DNA of 64,000 bases from an uncultured Chromatiaceae bacterium (GTDB lineage: Bacteria; Pseudomonadota; Gammaproteobacteria; Enterobacterales; Alteromonadaceae), in assembly GCA_937978655.1 (NCBI GenBank), contig CALJUX010000024.1, positions 1 through 64,000 of the forward strand, read 5' to 3'. The notes under the pieces were generated by a model. The model was not told the origin of the DNA. It did no database searches and was given only the letters and a program-made list of their open reading frames with translations. The first letter of the stretch is position 1. Every line of letters begins with the position of its first letter. Made by a program: the position numbers and the translations under genes. Of the stretch, positions 54,606-63,991 are shown one piece after another.

Positions 54606-56687
54606 GTGTTGACCGCCAAATTCCACCGTGCCGCCGCCTTTGTCATCAGCAGCACTTGTTGCGCCGTTGCCGCCGCAGTGCCGGCCGCTATTCCGACCCA
54701 GGCCGCGCCGTTAGTGAACCCGTCTTATTTTGAATCCGCCGATATTTTTGGCCTGGAATGGGCCAGCGATCCGCAGTTATCACCCGATGGCCGCACTATT
54801 GTTTATGTCCGCAACAGCAATGACATCATGACCGACCGCGCCCGCACTGCGCTCTGGCAAATTGATGTGGCAACTGGTCAGCACACGCCTTTGTATGCTG
54901 ACAAATTTAATTACAGCCAGCCACGCTGGGCGCCGGATGGCAGCCGGCTGGCGTTTATCTCTGATCAAAGCGGCAAAGCGCAAATCCACCTGCATTGGGT
55001 GAAAACTGCACAAAGTGCCCAGCTGAGCGCACTGGAGAAAAGCCCGTCCAATCTGACCTGGTCGCCGGATGGCAAACAGCTGGCTTTTACCATGAATCTG
55101 CCGGCGACGCCGTCCACGTTGACGACGCTGGTCAAAATGCCGAAAAAACCCAAAGACGCGAACTGGTCCGAGCCGGTGATTGTCATTGACCGCGCGCAGT
55201 ATCAGGCCGATGGTCAGGGCTTTTTGAAATCTGAATACCGGCATCTGTTTTTACTCAGTAGCGACGGCGGCACTGCCCGCCAGTTAACCAGCGGTGATCG
55301 CAGTTATGGCGAAGACCTGACCTTCAGCCCGGATGGTAAGGCTTTAGTGTTTTCGGCCAATCTGGCGCCGGACTGGGAATATCAGCCGCGGGACAGCGAT
55401 TTGTATCAGCTCGACCTTAAAACCGGTGGCCTGAAACAACTGACCTCAGTCCCAGGGCAGGAAACCAGCCCGGTGTTTTCGCCGGATGGCAAAAAACTGG
55501 CCTATCTGTGGGGCAGTAACGCCAAAGTCCCTTTTGCCAATGGCAAACTGAAAGTGCTGGAGGTTGCCTCGGGCAAAAGCCGCGACATCGGCGCCGCGCT
55601 GGATTTAGATTTAACCGCACCGGATTGGTGGAGCAATGACGAACTGACGGTGCAATACGATGAAAAAGGCCGGCGTAAAGTGGCGCTGCTGGATTTAGAC
55701 GGTGAGCTGAAAGTACTGACTGACCAGTTATCCGGCACCGGTTTGCCGCAGCCGTATTTAAGCGGTGAGTATCAGCAAAGCGCCGAGAAACTGGTGTTTA
55801 CCAAAGGCGATGCGTCGCGCCCGGCCGATGTAGCGGTGTGGCAGGACGGTAAAGTCCGCCAGCTGACGCAGCTCAATGAAGACCTGCTCGGCCATAAAAA
55901 ACTTGGTCAGGTGCATGAAATCAACTACAAATCCTCGTTTGACGGCGAGCCCATTCAGGGCTGGTATATCACACCGCCAGACTTTGACCCGAATAAAAAA
56001 TACCCGATGATGCTGGAAATTCACGGCGGTCCGCATCTGGCCTATGGCCCGCATTTCAGTGCTGAAATGCAGCGCTTTGCCCGTGAAGGTTATGTGGTGT
56101 TTTACGACAACCACCGTGGCAGTACAGGTTATGGCGAACGTTTTGCGTTGTTGTTGCATAACAAATACAGCTCGCCGGAAGATTATGCCGACCATGATGC
56201 CGGCGTGAACGCGATGATTGCCAAAGGTTTTGTTGACGCCGACAACGTCTATATCGCCGGCGGTTCAGCAGGCGGCATCGCCACCGCTTATGCCATTGGT
56301 CTGACTGACAGATACCGCGCCGCGGCGGTGATCAAACCTATTATCAACTGGGTCAGTAAAGTGCTGACCGGGGATAGTTATTTGTATCAGACTTATCATC
56401 AGTTCCCGGGCGTGCCCTGGGAGCATCTGGACCACTACTGGCAACGTTCACCGATTGCTAATGCCGGCAAAATCAAAACGCCGACTTTGATCATGACCGG
56501 CGAAGCCGACCGCCGCACACCAATCAGTGAATCGGAACAACTGTATCAGGCGTTGAAACTGCAGCATGTGCCAACGGCGCTGGTGCGGGTGCCGGGCGCG
56601 CCACATGGCATTGCCGGCCGGCCGAGCCGGATGATCGCCAAAATTGAGCACACGCTGGCCTGGTTCGAACTGCACAAAAAACAATAA
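54606..56687 (+). CDS. Secreted S9-family prolyl oligopeptidase
   Basis: 693 residues from a GTG with AGAGG upstream; an earlier in-frame ATG (54510) adds a non-conserved extension. Signal peptide to about residue 30. The N-terminal seven-bladed propeller region has repeated WD40-like PD40 units (DPQLSPDGRTIVYVRN, PSNLTWSPDGKQLAFT, DLTFSPDGKALVFSA, SPVFSPDGKKLAY). The catalytic domain has GGSAGG with Ser554, an acid in MTGEADRRTP, and His in APHGIAG. S9C-like enzymes cut acylated or short peptides. It stands alone, closed by a terminator at 56701. Confidence 0.93.
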   Translation: MLTAKFHRAAAFVISSTCCAVAAAVPAAIPTQAAPLVNPSYFESADIFGLEWASDPQLSPDGRTIVYVRNSNDIMTDRARTALWQIDVATGQHTPLYADKFNYSQPRWAPDGSRLAFISDQSGKAQIHLHWVKTAQSAQLSALEKSPSNLTWSPDGKQLAFTMNLPATPSTLTTLVKMPKKPKDANWSEPVIVIDRAQYQADGQGFLKSEYRHLFLLSSDGGTARQLTSGDRSYGEDLTFSPDGKALVFSANLAPDWEYQPRDSDLYQLDLKTGGLKQLTSVPGQETSPVFSPDGKKLAYLWGSNAKVPFANGKLKVLEVASGKSRDIGAALDLDLTAPDWWSNDELTVQYDEKGRRKVALLDLDGELKVLTDQLSGTGLPQPYLSGEYQQSAEKLVFTKGDASRPADVAVWQDGKVRQLTQLNEDLLGHKKLGQVHEINYKSSFDGEPIQGWYITPPDFDPNKKYPMMLEIHGGPHLAYGPHFSAEMQRFAREGYVVFYDNHRGSTGYGERFALLLHNKYSSPEDYADHDAGVNAMIAKGFVDADNVYIAGGSAGGIATAYAIGLTDRYRAAAVIKPIINWVSKVLTGDSYLYQTYHQFPGVPWEHLDHYWQRSPIANAGKIKTPTLIMTGEADRRTPISESEQLYQALKLQHVPTALVRVPGAPHGIAGRPSRMIAKIEHTLAWFELHKKQ

Positions 56688-56700
56688 AAGTTGCTGTGAT

Positions 56701-56726
56701 AAAAAAGGCGCTGCGGCGCCTTTTTT
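56701..56726 (+). terminator. Rho-independent terminator after the S9 peptidase
   Basis: Stem GGCGC/GCGCC with loop TGCG, flanked by A6 and T6, so the stem can extend to 11 bp. It can also stop transcription on the minus strand. Confidence 0.85.
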
Positions 56727-56813
56727 GTCTGCGACAGCTCGCGACATCTGCAAAAATATTGCGTCAGCTCATGGCCTTAGCGCCATAATCGTGCTGAAAT
56801 CAACCGATAACGC

Positions 56814-58100
56814 ATGAAACCACCGCAGGCTGATATGCAAACCGAACTGACACTGTTACAGAACTTCGCTTATGCCCTGGCTATCGGAGCATTGGTTGGG
56901 ATTGAGCGCGAAAAGCACAAAATTGCCAGTCTGAGCAGTTTTGGCGGGGTCCGTACTTTTATGTTACTGGCGTTGCTTGGTGCTGTAGGCGCCTGGTTGA
57001 GCCAGCAGTTGCAGTTGCCCTGGCTGGAACTGGCGGTGTTGTTGCTGGTGGCATTGCTGGTGCTGGCGGCTTATCAGCGTAAACAACGTGAAGAGCCGCA
57101 GGCGCCTGGCCTGACCACTGAACTCAGCGCGGTGCTGGTATTTTTATTTGGTGCTGCGGTGATGCATGGTTTTGCCGGCATTGCGGTGTCGCTGGCCATT
57201 ATCACCTCGGCTATCCTGGCATTTAAGCAACCGCTGCACGGTCTGGTGGATAAAATCGGCAATGATGATTTATATGCCGGCCTGAAATTACTCATTGCGA
57301 GCTTTATCGTCCTGCCACTGTTGCCGGACCACGCGCTGGACCCCTGGCAGGCATTTAATCCCTATAAAATCTGGTTGCTGGTGATTTTAATCTCCCTGTT
57401 GTCGCTGGTGGGTTATGTGGCGACCCGGTTGCTCGGGCCTGCGCGCGGCACCGCTGTAGCAGGCTTAGCCGGCGGGCTGGTGTCGTCGACGGCGGTCAGT
57501 CTGAGTTTTGCCCGGCTGAGCAAACAATCACAAGGCGCGGATAATCAGGATGACGCCCTGGCGTGCGGCATTTTGCTGGCCTGGTCAGTGATGTCGCTGC
57601 GGGTGTTGCTGATGGTCGGGATCGTCTATTTACCGTTATTGTCGCCGCTGTGGCCGCCGATCGGGGCTATGGCACTGGTGACACTGCTACTGGCCGGCTA
57701 CTTTTATCGCCGCGCGCCACAGCTGCAGGCCAATTCTGCGACCAGTGTCAGCAATCCATTCAGTTTGTGGGCCGCCAGCCAGTTTGGGCTGATGTTTGCG
57801 CTGGTGCTGCTGGTGGTGAAACTGACGGAGCATTTTGCGCCGGCTGAAGGTTTGTATCTGGTCTCTGCAATCGCCGGGACTACCGATGTCGATGCGATCA
57901 CCTTGTCGATGGCACAATATGCGCAGCGGCCCGGTCGTGAACCACTGGCTGCGACGGCGCTGGTGATCGCGGTGCTGAGCAATACGCTGGTGAAAACTGC
58001 GCTGGTCAGTTCGCTCGGCAGTGCCGGTTTGCGCCAGCGCCTGCTTGGCGGCTGTGGGTTGGTGGTCTTGACGGCAGTTCTGCTGTTGTGGGCGCTATAG
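56814..58100 (+). CDS. MgtC/SapB-DUF4010 family membrane protein
   Basis: 428 residues with about 12 hydrophobic segments. The ATG at 56835 (MQTELTLLQNFAY), with CAGG upstream, is an alternative start. N-terminal MgtC/SapB-like part: ALAIGALVGIEREKHK and SFGGVRTFMLLALLGAVGAWL. C-terminal DUF4010 part: GLAGGLVSSTAVSLSFARLSKQ and SAIAGTTDVDAITLSMAQ. Members are putative inner-membrane transporters or regulators; substrate unknown. It is followed after 67 bases by the pseudouridine synthase gene. Confidence 0.88.
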   Translation: MKPPQADMQTELTLLQNFAYALAIGALVGIEREKHKIASLSSFGGVRTFMLLALLGAVGAWLSQQLQLPWLELAVLLLVALLVLAAYQRKQREEPQAPGLTTELSAVLVFLFGAAVMHGFAGIAVSLAIITSAILAFKQPLHGLVDKIGNDDLYAGLKLLIASFIVLPLLPDHALDPWQAFNPYKIWLLVILISLLSLVGYVATRLLGPARGTAVAGLAGGLVSSTAVSLSFARLSKQSQGADNQDDALACGILLAWSVMSLRVLLMVGIVYLPLLSPLWPPIGAMALVTLLLAGYFYRRAPQLQANSATSVSNPFSLWAASQFGLMFALVLLVVKLTEHFAPAEGLYLVSAIAGTTDVDAITLSMAQYAQRPGREPLAATALVIAVLSNTLVKTALVSSLGSAGLRQRLLGGCGLVVLTAVLLLWAL

Positions 58101-58167
58101 CTGTTATTTGTTAAGATGCGCTCCCGCGCCAGCACGTCAGATGCTGCTGCGCTTTGCAGGAGTGATC

Positions 58168-59088
58168 ATGTCCAGAGCCGCCCGGCCTTCCGAAATAACT
58201 TTACCGCCAGTCAATCAGGGCTGGGACAATTTGTATCAGTTTCTGTGCAGCCACTTTGCGCGCATTGCGCCAGAGATCTGGGCGGCCCGTTTTCAAGACG
58301 GCAAAATCCATTGGCACAGTGGGGAAGTGGTGACAATGGAGACGCCATTCCTGCCAAGCCGGCGCCTGTGTTATTACCGTGAAGTGGCGGTTGAACCACA
58401 GATAGCCGCCGCGCATCATATTCTGTATCGGGACCAGCATATTCTGCTGGCCTGCAAGCCGCATGGTCTGCCGGTTATTCCTGGCGGTGAATTTGTCAAC
58501 GAATGTCTGCTTGAGCGACTGCGCCGTGATACCGGGCTGGCTGATATGGCGCCGGTCCACCGGCTGGATCGTGATACCGCCGGCCTGGTGCTGTTTTCGC
58601 TGGATCCGCAAAGCCGGCCGGCCTATTACCAGTTGTTTGCCGGTGGCCTGATTGAAAAAACTTACCTTGCGGTGGCGCGGCTGCCGGCGGCGCTGCAGCA
58701 GGCACCATTACCCCGGTCGTTTGAGCTGCACAACCGGCTGGAAAAAAGTCAGCCGCGTTTTCTGATGCAGGCTGTTGCCGGCGCACCCAATGCCCATTCC
58801 AGCTTGCAGTTAGTACAACGGCAGGGCGAACTTGGGCTGTTTCAGCTGAGGCCCCATACCGGTAAAACACATCAGCTGCGCTTACATATGCAGGCGATTG
58901 GCTGTCCCATTCTGTTTGACCCTTATTACCCGCAGTTACTGGCCAAAGATCAGCCACTGCCGGGGCCACTACAGTTGCTGGCGCAGCAGTTGCAGTTTAC
59001 CGATCCACTGAGTGGCATCCGGCATCACTTCTGTTCTGACCGTACGCTGGCAAGCTGGCCGGACGCGGTGCCGGCTGTGCTTTGCTGA
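58168..59088 (+). CDS. RNA pseudouridine synthase, RluA family
   Basis: 306 residues from MSRAARPSEITLPP, AGGAG upstream. Catalytic Asp134 in PVHRLDRDTAGLVLFS, preceded by ILYRDQHILLACKPHGLPVIPGG, and the C-terminal KTHQLRLHMQAIGCPILFDP confirm the RluA fold. It converts specific uridines to pseudouridine in rRNA or tRNA; the target site is not evident, since it lacks the S4 domain of RluC/RluD and resembles the short TruC/RluA branch. Close to the MgtC/DUF4010 gene (67-base gap). Confidence 0.93.
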   Translation: MSRAARPSEITLPPVNQGWDNLYQFLCSHFARIAPEIWAARFQDGKIHWHSGEVVTMETPFLPSRRLCYYREVAVEPQIAAAHHILYRDQHILLACKPHGLPVIPGGEFVNECLLERLRRDTGLADMAPVHRLDRDTAGLVLFSLDPQSRPAYYQLFAGGLIEKTYLAVARLPAALQQAPLPRSFELHNRLEKSQPRFLMQAVAGAPNAHSSLQLVQRQGELGLFQLRPHTGKTHQLRLHMQAIGCPILFDPYYPQLLAKDQPLPGPLQLLAQQLQFTDPLSGIRHHFCSDRTLASWPDAVPAVLC

Positions 59089-59228
59089 GCTGGAGCCGCC
59101 TCCTTGGCCCTGTATCATAAAAATACTGAATATTTATCTATTGTTTAACAAAATTTACCTGTCAGATGGCTTTACCTACGAGCTGTAACTGCTTACATTG
59201 GTTCAGTAATGTCTAATGCTGGTGGCTG

Positions 59229-59837
59229 ATGATTTCTGCAATCCAATTTGGGGCCGGTTCAGGCCTGCTGTTTTTGTTGTTGTTATGGTCTGGCTGGGCG
59301 CCATTTGACCGGACGACCTGGTTACTGGAAGTATTACCGGTGTTACTGGCCTGGCCTTTGTTATGGCGGACGCGGCAGACCTATCCGCTGACGCCATTGT
59401 TATACAGTCTGATCCTGTTACATGCAGTGGTGTTAATTCTCGGTGGCGCATACAGCTACGCCAGGGTGCCGCTGGGCTTCTGGCTGATGGAGTGTTTTGC
59501 GCTGGACCGCAATCCTTATGACAAAATAGGCCATCTGATGCAGGGATTTGTGCCGGTGCTGGTGGCCCGCGAGATCCTGCTGCGCGGTGCTTATGTGCAG
59601 GGACAGCGGATGCTGCAGTTTTTATTAATCTCGGTGGTGCTGGCGATCAGCGCCGGTTATGAGCTGATCGAGTGGGGGGCCGCTGTGGCGCTTGGGCAGG
59701 GCGCGGACGAATTCCTCGGAACACAGGGCTATGCCTGGGATACACAGGCAGACATGGGGTTTGCGCTGCTGGGGGCGGTGCTGGCCTTGCTGTTGTGCAG
59801 TCGCTGGCATGACCGGCAACTGGCGCGGCTTGCATAG
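59229..59837 (+). CDS. DUF2238 (YjdF-like) membrane protein
   Basis: 202 residues with about six hydrophobic segments. DUF2238 signatures: FALDRNPYDKIGHLMQGFVP, LAISAGYELIEWGAAVALG and FLGTQGYAWDTQADMGFALLG, including conserved acidic residues in the helices. Function unknown; similar proteins are widespread in proteobacteria. It starts 140 bases after the pseudouridine synthase, behind an AT-rich promoter-like region. Confidence 0.93.
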   Translation: MISAIQFGAGSGLLFLLLLWSGWAPFDRTTWLLEVLPVLLAWPLLWRTRQTYPLTPLLYSLILLHAVVLILGGAYSYARVPLGFWLMECFALDRNPYDKIGHLMQGFVPVLVAREILLRGAYVQGQRMLQFLLISVVLAISAGYELIEWGAAVALGQGADEFLGTQGYAWDTQADMGFALLGAVLALLLCSRWHDRQLARLA

Positions 59838-59900
59838 TGATAATTTAAACGTTATGTTAACTTCATGTGTTTATTTGGTTGCTGCGCAAGGGGCCTGTTA

Positions 59901-61307
59901 ATGCCTGGATTTCCGGTTTTCCTGCTGTTTTTTGCCCTGCTTTTCGCCAATGTGCTGCAAGCTGAAGCCATGGTACCTATTGTTGATTTACAGCCAGAGT
60001 GTAAGCAAAAAGATTCTGTGCTGGTTCGGCAGACCCTCAAAGTGCGCAATACCAATCTGTGGCGTTTTACGGTGCTGCGTGATGTGCCGGAAGTAGCGCG
60101 TTATCTGCTGCAGATGCGTGAAAATGCTACCGCCCGTCGCTTTGATGCGGTGATGCTGCTCGAACTGAAAACGTCGGGGCATAAAACGCCTGGCAATTAT
60201 TCCGAAGTTTTTGTCCAGCTGGAGTTGTTCCGCTTTTGTGACGGCAATGCCAACCTGTCAGATACCGCGTCAGACAGCTCTGACACCGGAAGGATCAGAC
60301 TGGATTTTGGCACGCTGGAGATCAAAACGTCGGTTCAGGCCGTGCTGACCCCACCGCGCACCGAGGAACAGTACAAAACAATTGCACTCGGTCAGTTGCA
60401 TGTGTCCCTGCACGACGGGGCTATCGGCGTGAAGCCGGGGATGACCGTGGAACAGGTGCAGGCGTTGTGGGGGTCGCCCTCGGCGGACCTGTTGTTGCAG
60501 GACGGCGGTCGTTTACTCGGTTATGGCAGGCGCTTATGGGTGTTCGCCGGGCCTTTAGTCAAAGCGGTGTTTACTGACAATGAAATCTTCAGCGGACTGG
60601 GCCGTAATCTGCTGGAGTTCCACCCGGAGTTTGATGACAAACCCTGGCTTATCGATGGCAAAGTGGCCTATAAAACTGATGCCGTGCGAGCCGCGCAGCA
60701 GCTCGGTTCCTGGCAAAAAGTCACGCCGTTGCAATGGCGCCGGCAACAGGCTACGCAGCAGCTGACGTTGTTTTTTGACGAGTTTAATCCGCAGTCGGTG
60801 GATGTCTCCGTGCCGCTGCTGACCGGCTTTCGCCTGAGCAGTGTGCCGGACAAAATGCCGGTTGTGCAGCTGCGCCAGCCCGCCTGGAGCGAAGTGCTTG
60901 CCTTTGTTGAGGCGCTCAGTGTGCGCAATCATCATCAACAACCGAAAATTCAGCTGTTGCCGGATGCATTGCGGTTGCATCAGCTGGTGCAGCGGCGCAA
61001 CCTGCACTGGTGGTTGCCAACCACACAGCTGCATGTGCTGACCAAAGGCGAGGATATTGTCCGGCTGAAAGTCACTACCCCGGTGTTGCGAAAACAAGAC
61101 GGGCCTGATCAGTTGCCGTTGCTGCTCAAAGCCCTGCAGCTGCCGTCAACCAAAGCCGGGCTGCGGTTGGCGTTTCCGGATATGCAGGATTATGGCGATC
61201 GCTTTCAGCTGTATCGGGACGATTTTGACATCCTGATCGAGTTCGCTTCAGATGCCGATCATGCCAGCATTGAACAACTGGAGATTATTTATCATTACCC
61301 TGCCTGA
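59901..61307 (+). CDS. Hypothetical periplasmic protein
   Basis: 468 residues from MPGFPVFLLFFALLF. Signal peptide to about residue 21 (NVLQAEAM). I recognise no domain. The middle contains GVKPGMTVEQVQALWGSPSADLLLQDG, which resembles the SmpA/BamE-like PGMTxxQVxxxxGxP repeat, so a small BamE-like fold may sit around residues 180-225. The remainder is beta-rich and Gln/Leu-rich. It shares direction with the DUF2238 gene and the sulfatase-fold gene; a hairpin at 61313 lies between it and the latter. Confidence 0.8.
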   Translation: MPGFPVFLLFFALLFANVLQAEAMVPIVDLQPECKQKDSVLVRQTLKVRNTNLWRFTVLRDVPEVARYLLQMRENATARRFDAVMLLELKTSGHKTPGNYSEVFVQLELFRFCDGNANLSDTASDSSDTGRIRLDFGTLEIKTSVQAVLTPPRTEEQYKTIALGQLHVSLHDGAIGVKPGMTVEQVQALWGSPSADLLLQDGGRLLGYGRRLWVFAGPLVKAVFTDNEIFSGLGRNLLEFHPEFDDKPWLIDGKVAYKTDAVRAAQQLGSWQKVTPLQWRRQQATQQLTLFFDEFNPQSVDVSVPLLTGFRLSSVPDKMPVVQLRQPAWSEVLAFVEALSVRNHHQQPKIQLLPDALRLHQLVQRRNLHWWLPTTQLHVLTKGEDIVRLKVTTPVLRKQDGPDQLPLLLKALQLPSTKAGLRLAFPDMQDYGDRFQLYRDDFDILIEFASDADHASIEQLEIIYHYPA

Positions 61308-61312
61308 GCATC

Positions 61313-61363
61313 GCCCTGCCAGCTGCATTGCATAGCACCGCCTGGCAGGGCATACTGATTTTT
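61313..61363 (+). terminator. Terminator after the hypothetical periplasmic gene
   Basis: Perfect 10-bp stem GCCCTGCCAG/CTGGCAGGGC with a 19-base loop, followed by ATACTGATTTTT. It starts five bases after the stop. Confidence 0.7.
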
Positions 61364-61400
61364 CTGCATCCCCCACTGTTGTTTTCACAAGGTTAGTCCG

Positions 61401-63380
61401 TTGTTGTTATTCTCAGGTCGTCCGGATCGGCGCTCGGTGTTGTTAGTGCTGGTTCTCAGCGTGCTGTGTTCCGCGCTGGAACTCGGTTTGCTGCAGCACA
61501 AATATCAGTTGCTCACCGGCGGCGGCTTTTTACAGCCACACAGCTTTGTGCACACAGCAGAGCGACTGCTTTATCTGTCTGGTGCCTGGCTTGCCGATCT
61601 GGCGCTGGTGCTCTGCGCTTTTATGGTTTACAACGGCTTATGCCGTTTTCAGACCACCAGCCGCAGCCACCTGTGGTTTGCCCTGTTTGTGCTGTTGGGT
61701 TATCTCAGCTACAGCTGGGCCGGCAGCACGCTATATCAGTATTTTGGCGATAACCTCGACTGGCACGTGCTGGCCAATCTCGGCGGTGGCAGTGTGCTGG
61801 CGGCCGTCAGTATGGTGCTGACCGAATTAAGCTCGCAGCTGTTCCCGGTGCTGGCTGGTGCCATGCTGCTGCTGGCTTTGTTGTACTGCGTGCATCTGGC
61901 ATTTCGGCGTTATCGCAGCCCCATCGCTGATGGCGCTTGCTGGTGGTTATGGTCGGCGCTGGTGGTGTTGCTGTTATTTCCGTTGCAATGGCACTTGCTT
62001 GCCAGTGCCCAGCCGTATCGTTTTGGTCTGGAAAAAAAATTGTCGCAACAACTGCTCAGCACTGTGCTGAACCGCCTGACCGATGTGGATTTTGACGGTT
62101 ATGGCGCGCTTGGCAGTCTGGCTGATCCTTATCCGCTGAATGCTCAGCTGTATCCGGGGGCGATGGATATTCCGGCCAACGGGATTGATGAAGACGGGCT
62201 TGGTGGTGACTTGCCGCCATATCCGGCGTCAACACCGGATGTATTAAAGCAACTGCCGCTGCGTGCCGGTGAGCATATTTTCCTTGTGGTGCTGGAAAGT
62301 GTGCGGGGCGATATGTTGTTTGCCACGCAAGACGGGCGTCCGGTGATGCCACACCTGGCAGCCATCGCCCGCGAGGGCAGTTACAGCACACAGGCCTACA
62401 GCCATACCGGATTTACCACCAGTTCGCTTAAAGCCTTATTTAACCGCAGCCTCAGTTATCATCCGCCGCAGCAAAATCTGCTGGACGCGCTGCAGCAGCG
62501 TGGCTATCGCATCAATATTTTGTCGGCGCAGGCAGAGCGGTTTGGCGATGTCTTAACCGCCGCCCGGCTGAAACGACCCGGCGAATATTATTTTGATGCC
62601 GATTCAGCGCTACAGGACCGGCTGGATCCGGCGTTAAATGCCGGCGCGCTGCGCCTGAGTGAACAGCGCTTGCTGACACAGCTACAACAGCGATTTCAGC
62701 AAGTAAACTGGCAGCAACCACAGTTTTTTTATCTGAACATTCAGGCGGCGCATTATCCGTATCACCACCAGCAGATGATGCCGTTGCTGAGCGCTCAGGC
62801 CATCAGCCGGCAACAGATGCAGCCGGCGAATAAAACCTTGTTGCAGCGCAGTTATGCCAATGCGGTGGCCAACGCGGACTGGCTGATAGGCCAGCTGCAG
62901 CAGCTGTTACGCCAGCAAGGCATCGCCGGGCACAGCAGCCAGTGGTTTACCTCAGATCATGGTGAATCTTTGTTTGACGATGGCTTTCTCGGCCACGGTC
63001 ATCAGCTGAATGACATCCAGACCCGCGTCGTGCTGGTCAGCAATAAAAAGGTGGCTTTTCCGCCGCAGCTCGGCCATGCCGATGTGGCTCCTTTGCTGCT
63101 GGCCACGGCACTGCACGAAAGCGCCGTGCCGGCGCCGGAAGGGGTTTTGCAGGTGGTCGGCCTGGTGCGCTCGCCACAACAAATTGGCTGGGTGGATGCA
63201 CAAGGGCGCCTGTTGTATGATTTTCGCCAGCAGCATTTTCGCCGCAGCGACAGCGCGCCCTGGCGCGATCTCAGTCAGCTGTCAGAGCCGGATCAGCGCC
63301 GGGCACAGCAACTGATCAATCAGTGGGGCTGGTTGCGCTATCAGCAGTCGGATCACTACCAACAACAGTCAGCGCATTAA
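61401..63380 (+). CDS. Membrane-anchored sulfatase-fold enzyme (LTA synthase-like)
   Basis: 659 residues from a TTG with AAGG upstream; a neighbouring TTG three bases later is equally possible. About five membrane helices to residue ~210. A segment at ~228-271 (DVDFDGYGALG, YPGAMDIPANGIDEDGLGGD) matches the MopE-type Asp-rich Ca2+-binding motif. The alkaline phosphatase-superfamily domain follows: VVLESVRGDMLF, HTGFTTSSLKALFNRSL and FTSDHGESLFDDGFLGHGHQ supply Thr/Asp/His-type metal ligands. Similar enzymes transfer phosphoglycerol or phosphoethanolamine groups to envelope polymers. The actual substrate is not identified. Confidence 0.85.
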   Translation: MLLFSGRPDRRSVLLVLVLSVLCSALELGLLQHKYQLLTGGGFLQPHSFVHTAERLLYLSGAWLADLALVLCAFMVYNGLCRFQTTSRSHLWFALFVLLGYLSYSWAGSTLYQYFGDNLDWHVLANLGGGSVLAAVSMVLTELSSQLFPVLAGAMLLLALLYCVHLAFRRYRSPIADGACWWLWSALVVLLLFPLQWHLLASAQPYRFGLEKKLSQQLLSTVLNRLTDVDFDGYGALGSLADPYPLNAQLYPGAMDIPANGIDEDGLGGDLPPYPASTPDVLKQLPLRAGEHIFLVVLESVRGDMLFATQDGRPVMPHLAAIAREGSYSTQAYSHTGFTTSSLKALFNRSLSYHPPQQNLLDALQQRGYRINILSAQAERFGDVLTAARLKRPGEYYFDADSALQDRLDPALNAGALRLSEQRLLTQLQQRFQQVNWQQPQFFYLNIQAAHYPYHHQQMMPLLSAQAISRQQMQPANKTLLQRSYANAVANADWLIGQLQQLLRQQGIAGHSSQWFTSDHGESLFDDGFLGHGHQLNDIQTRVVLVSNKKVAFPPQLGHADVAPLLLATALHESAVPAPEGVLQVVGLVRSPQQIGWVDAQGRLLYDFRQQHFRRSDSAPWRDLSQLSEPDQRRAQQLINQWGWLRYQQSDHYQQQSAH

Positions 63381-63391
63381 ATGCTGCTGCA

Positions 63392-63991
63392 TCAGCGATT
63401 AAGCGGGGCGAATTGTGCTTCAGCCTGCGCCAGCCGGATCTGTAACCGGCCAATTTCCTGGTTATAACCTTCCATCTGGTAACGCAGCCGGTCGGCCTGA
63501 TTCAGCAGCGCGGCGCGGGCTGAAGCGTTTTGCTCCACGGCAATGCGCTGATTAATGGCATAGATATCTTCACGTAACGTCAGATTGCGGTTTTGCAGGT
63601 CGTTGATAGCCATGGCCAGTTCGTCCACCACCACTTTGGCTTTATACCAGCGCTGGCCTTGCTGAAAGCCGCGGCGAAAATCCGTTTCCAGTTTGCCGGT
63701 GCAGGCGGTGTTGTAGTCTTTACCGGCACGACCCCAGGCTTCGCCGTGATTAAAATCACAAAAAAATACCAGCCCTTGCTGATGACCTTGCTGGTAAGTG
63801 CGAAAATCCGGGTTAACGCCGTGCTCGGCACAGTCTTTTTTATACTGACTGAATTTGTTCGGCAGTTCACCGGCCTGACCGTCATTAACGCCAAGGCTGT
63901 ACCAGTCGCCTTGCAGACACTCATCTTTACTGATGCTGGAACAGGCGACGAGCGAGCTGGCCAGCAGCGCGATAAAAAACTGACGTAACAT
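63392..63991 (-). CDS. DUF2799 lipoprotein
   Basis: 199 residues from MLRQFFIALLASSLVACS; AGGA overlaps the ATG two codons earlier, which favours this start. Lipobox LVAC with Cys17. DUF2799 region: CLQGDWYSLGVNDGQAGEL, a conserved Cys-rich stretch (KKDCAEHGVNP, FFCDFNHGEAWGRAGKDYNTAC) and then a long Gln/Arg-rich helix that can form a coiled coil to the end (INQRIAVEQNASARAALLNQ, QIRLAQAEAQF). Function unknown. It is convergent with the sulfatase-fold gene at an 11-base gap, with no clear terminator between them. Confidence 0.9.
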   Translation of the reverse strand: MLRQFFIALLASSLVACSSISKDECLQGDWYSLGVNDGQAGELPNKFSQYKKDCAEHGVNPDFRTYQQGHQQGLVFFCDFNHGEAWGRAGKDYNTACTGKLETDFRRGFQQGQRWYKAKVVVDELAMAINDLQNRNLTLREDIYAINQRIAVEQNASARAALLNQADRLRYQMEGYNQEIGRLQIRLAQAEAQFAPLNR

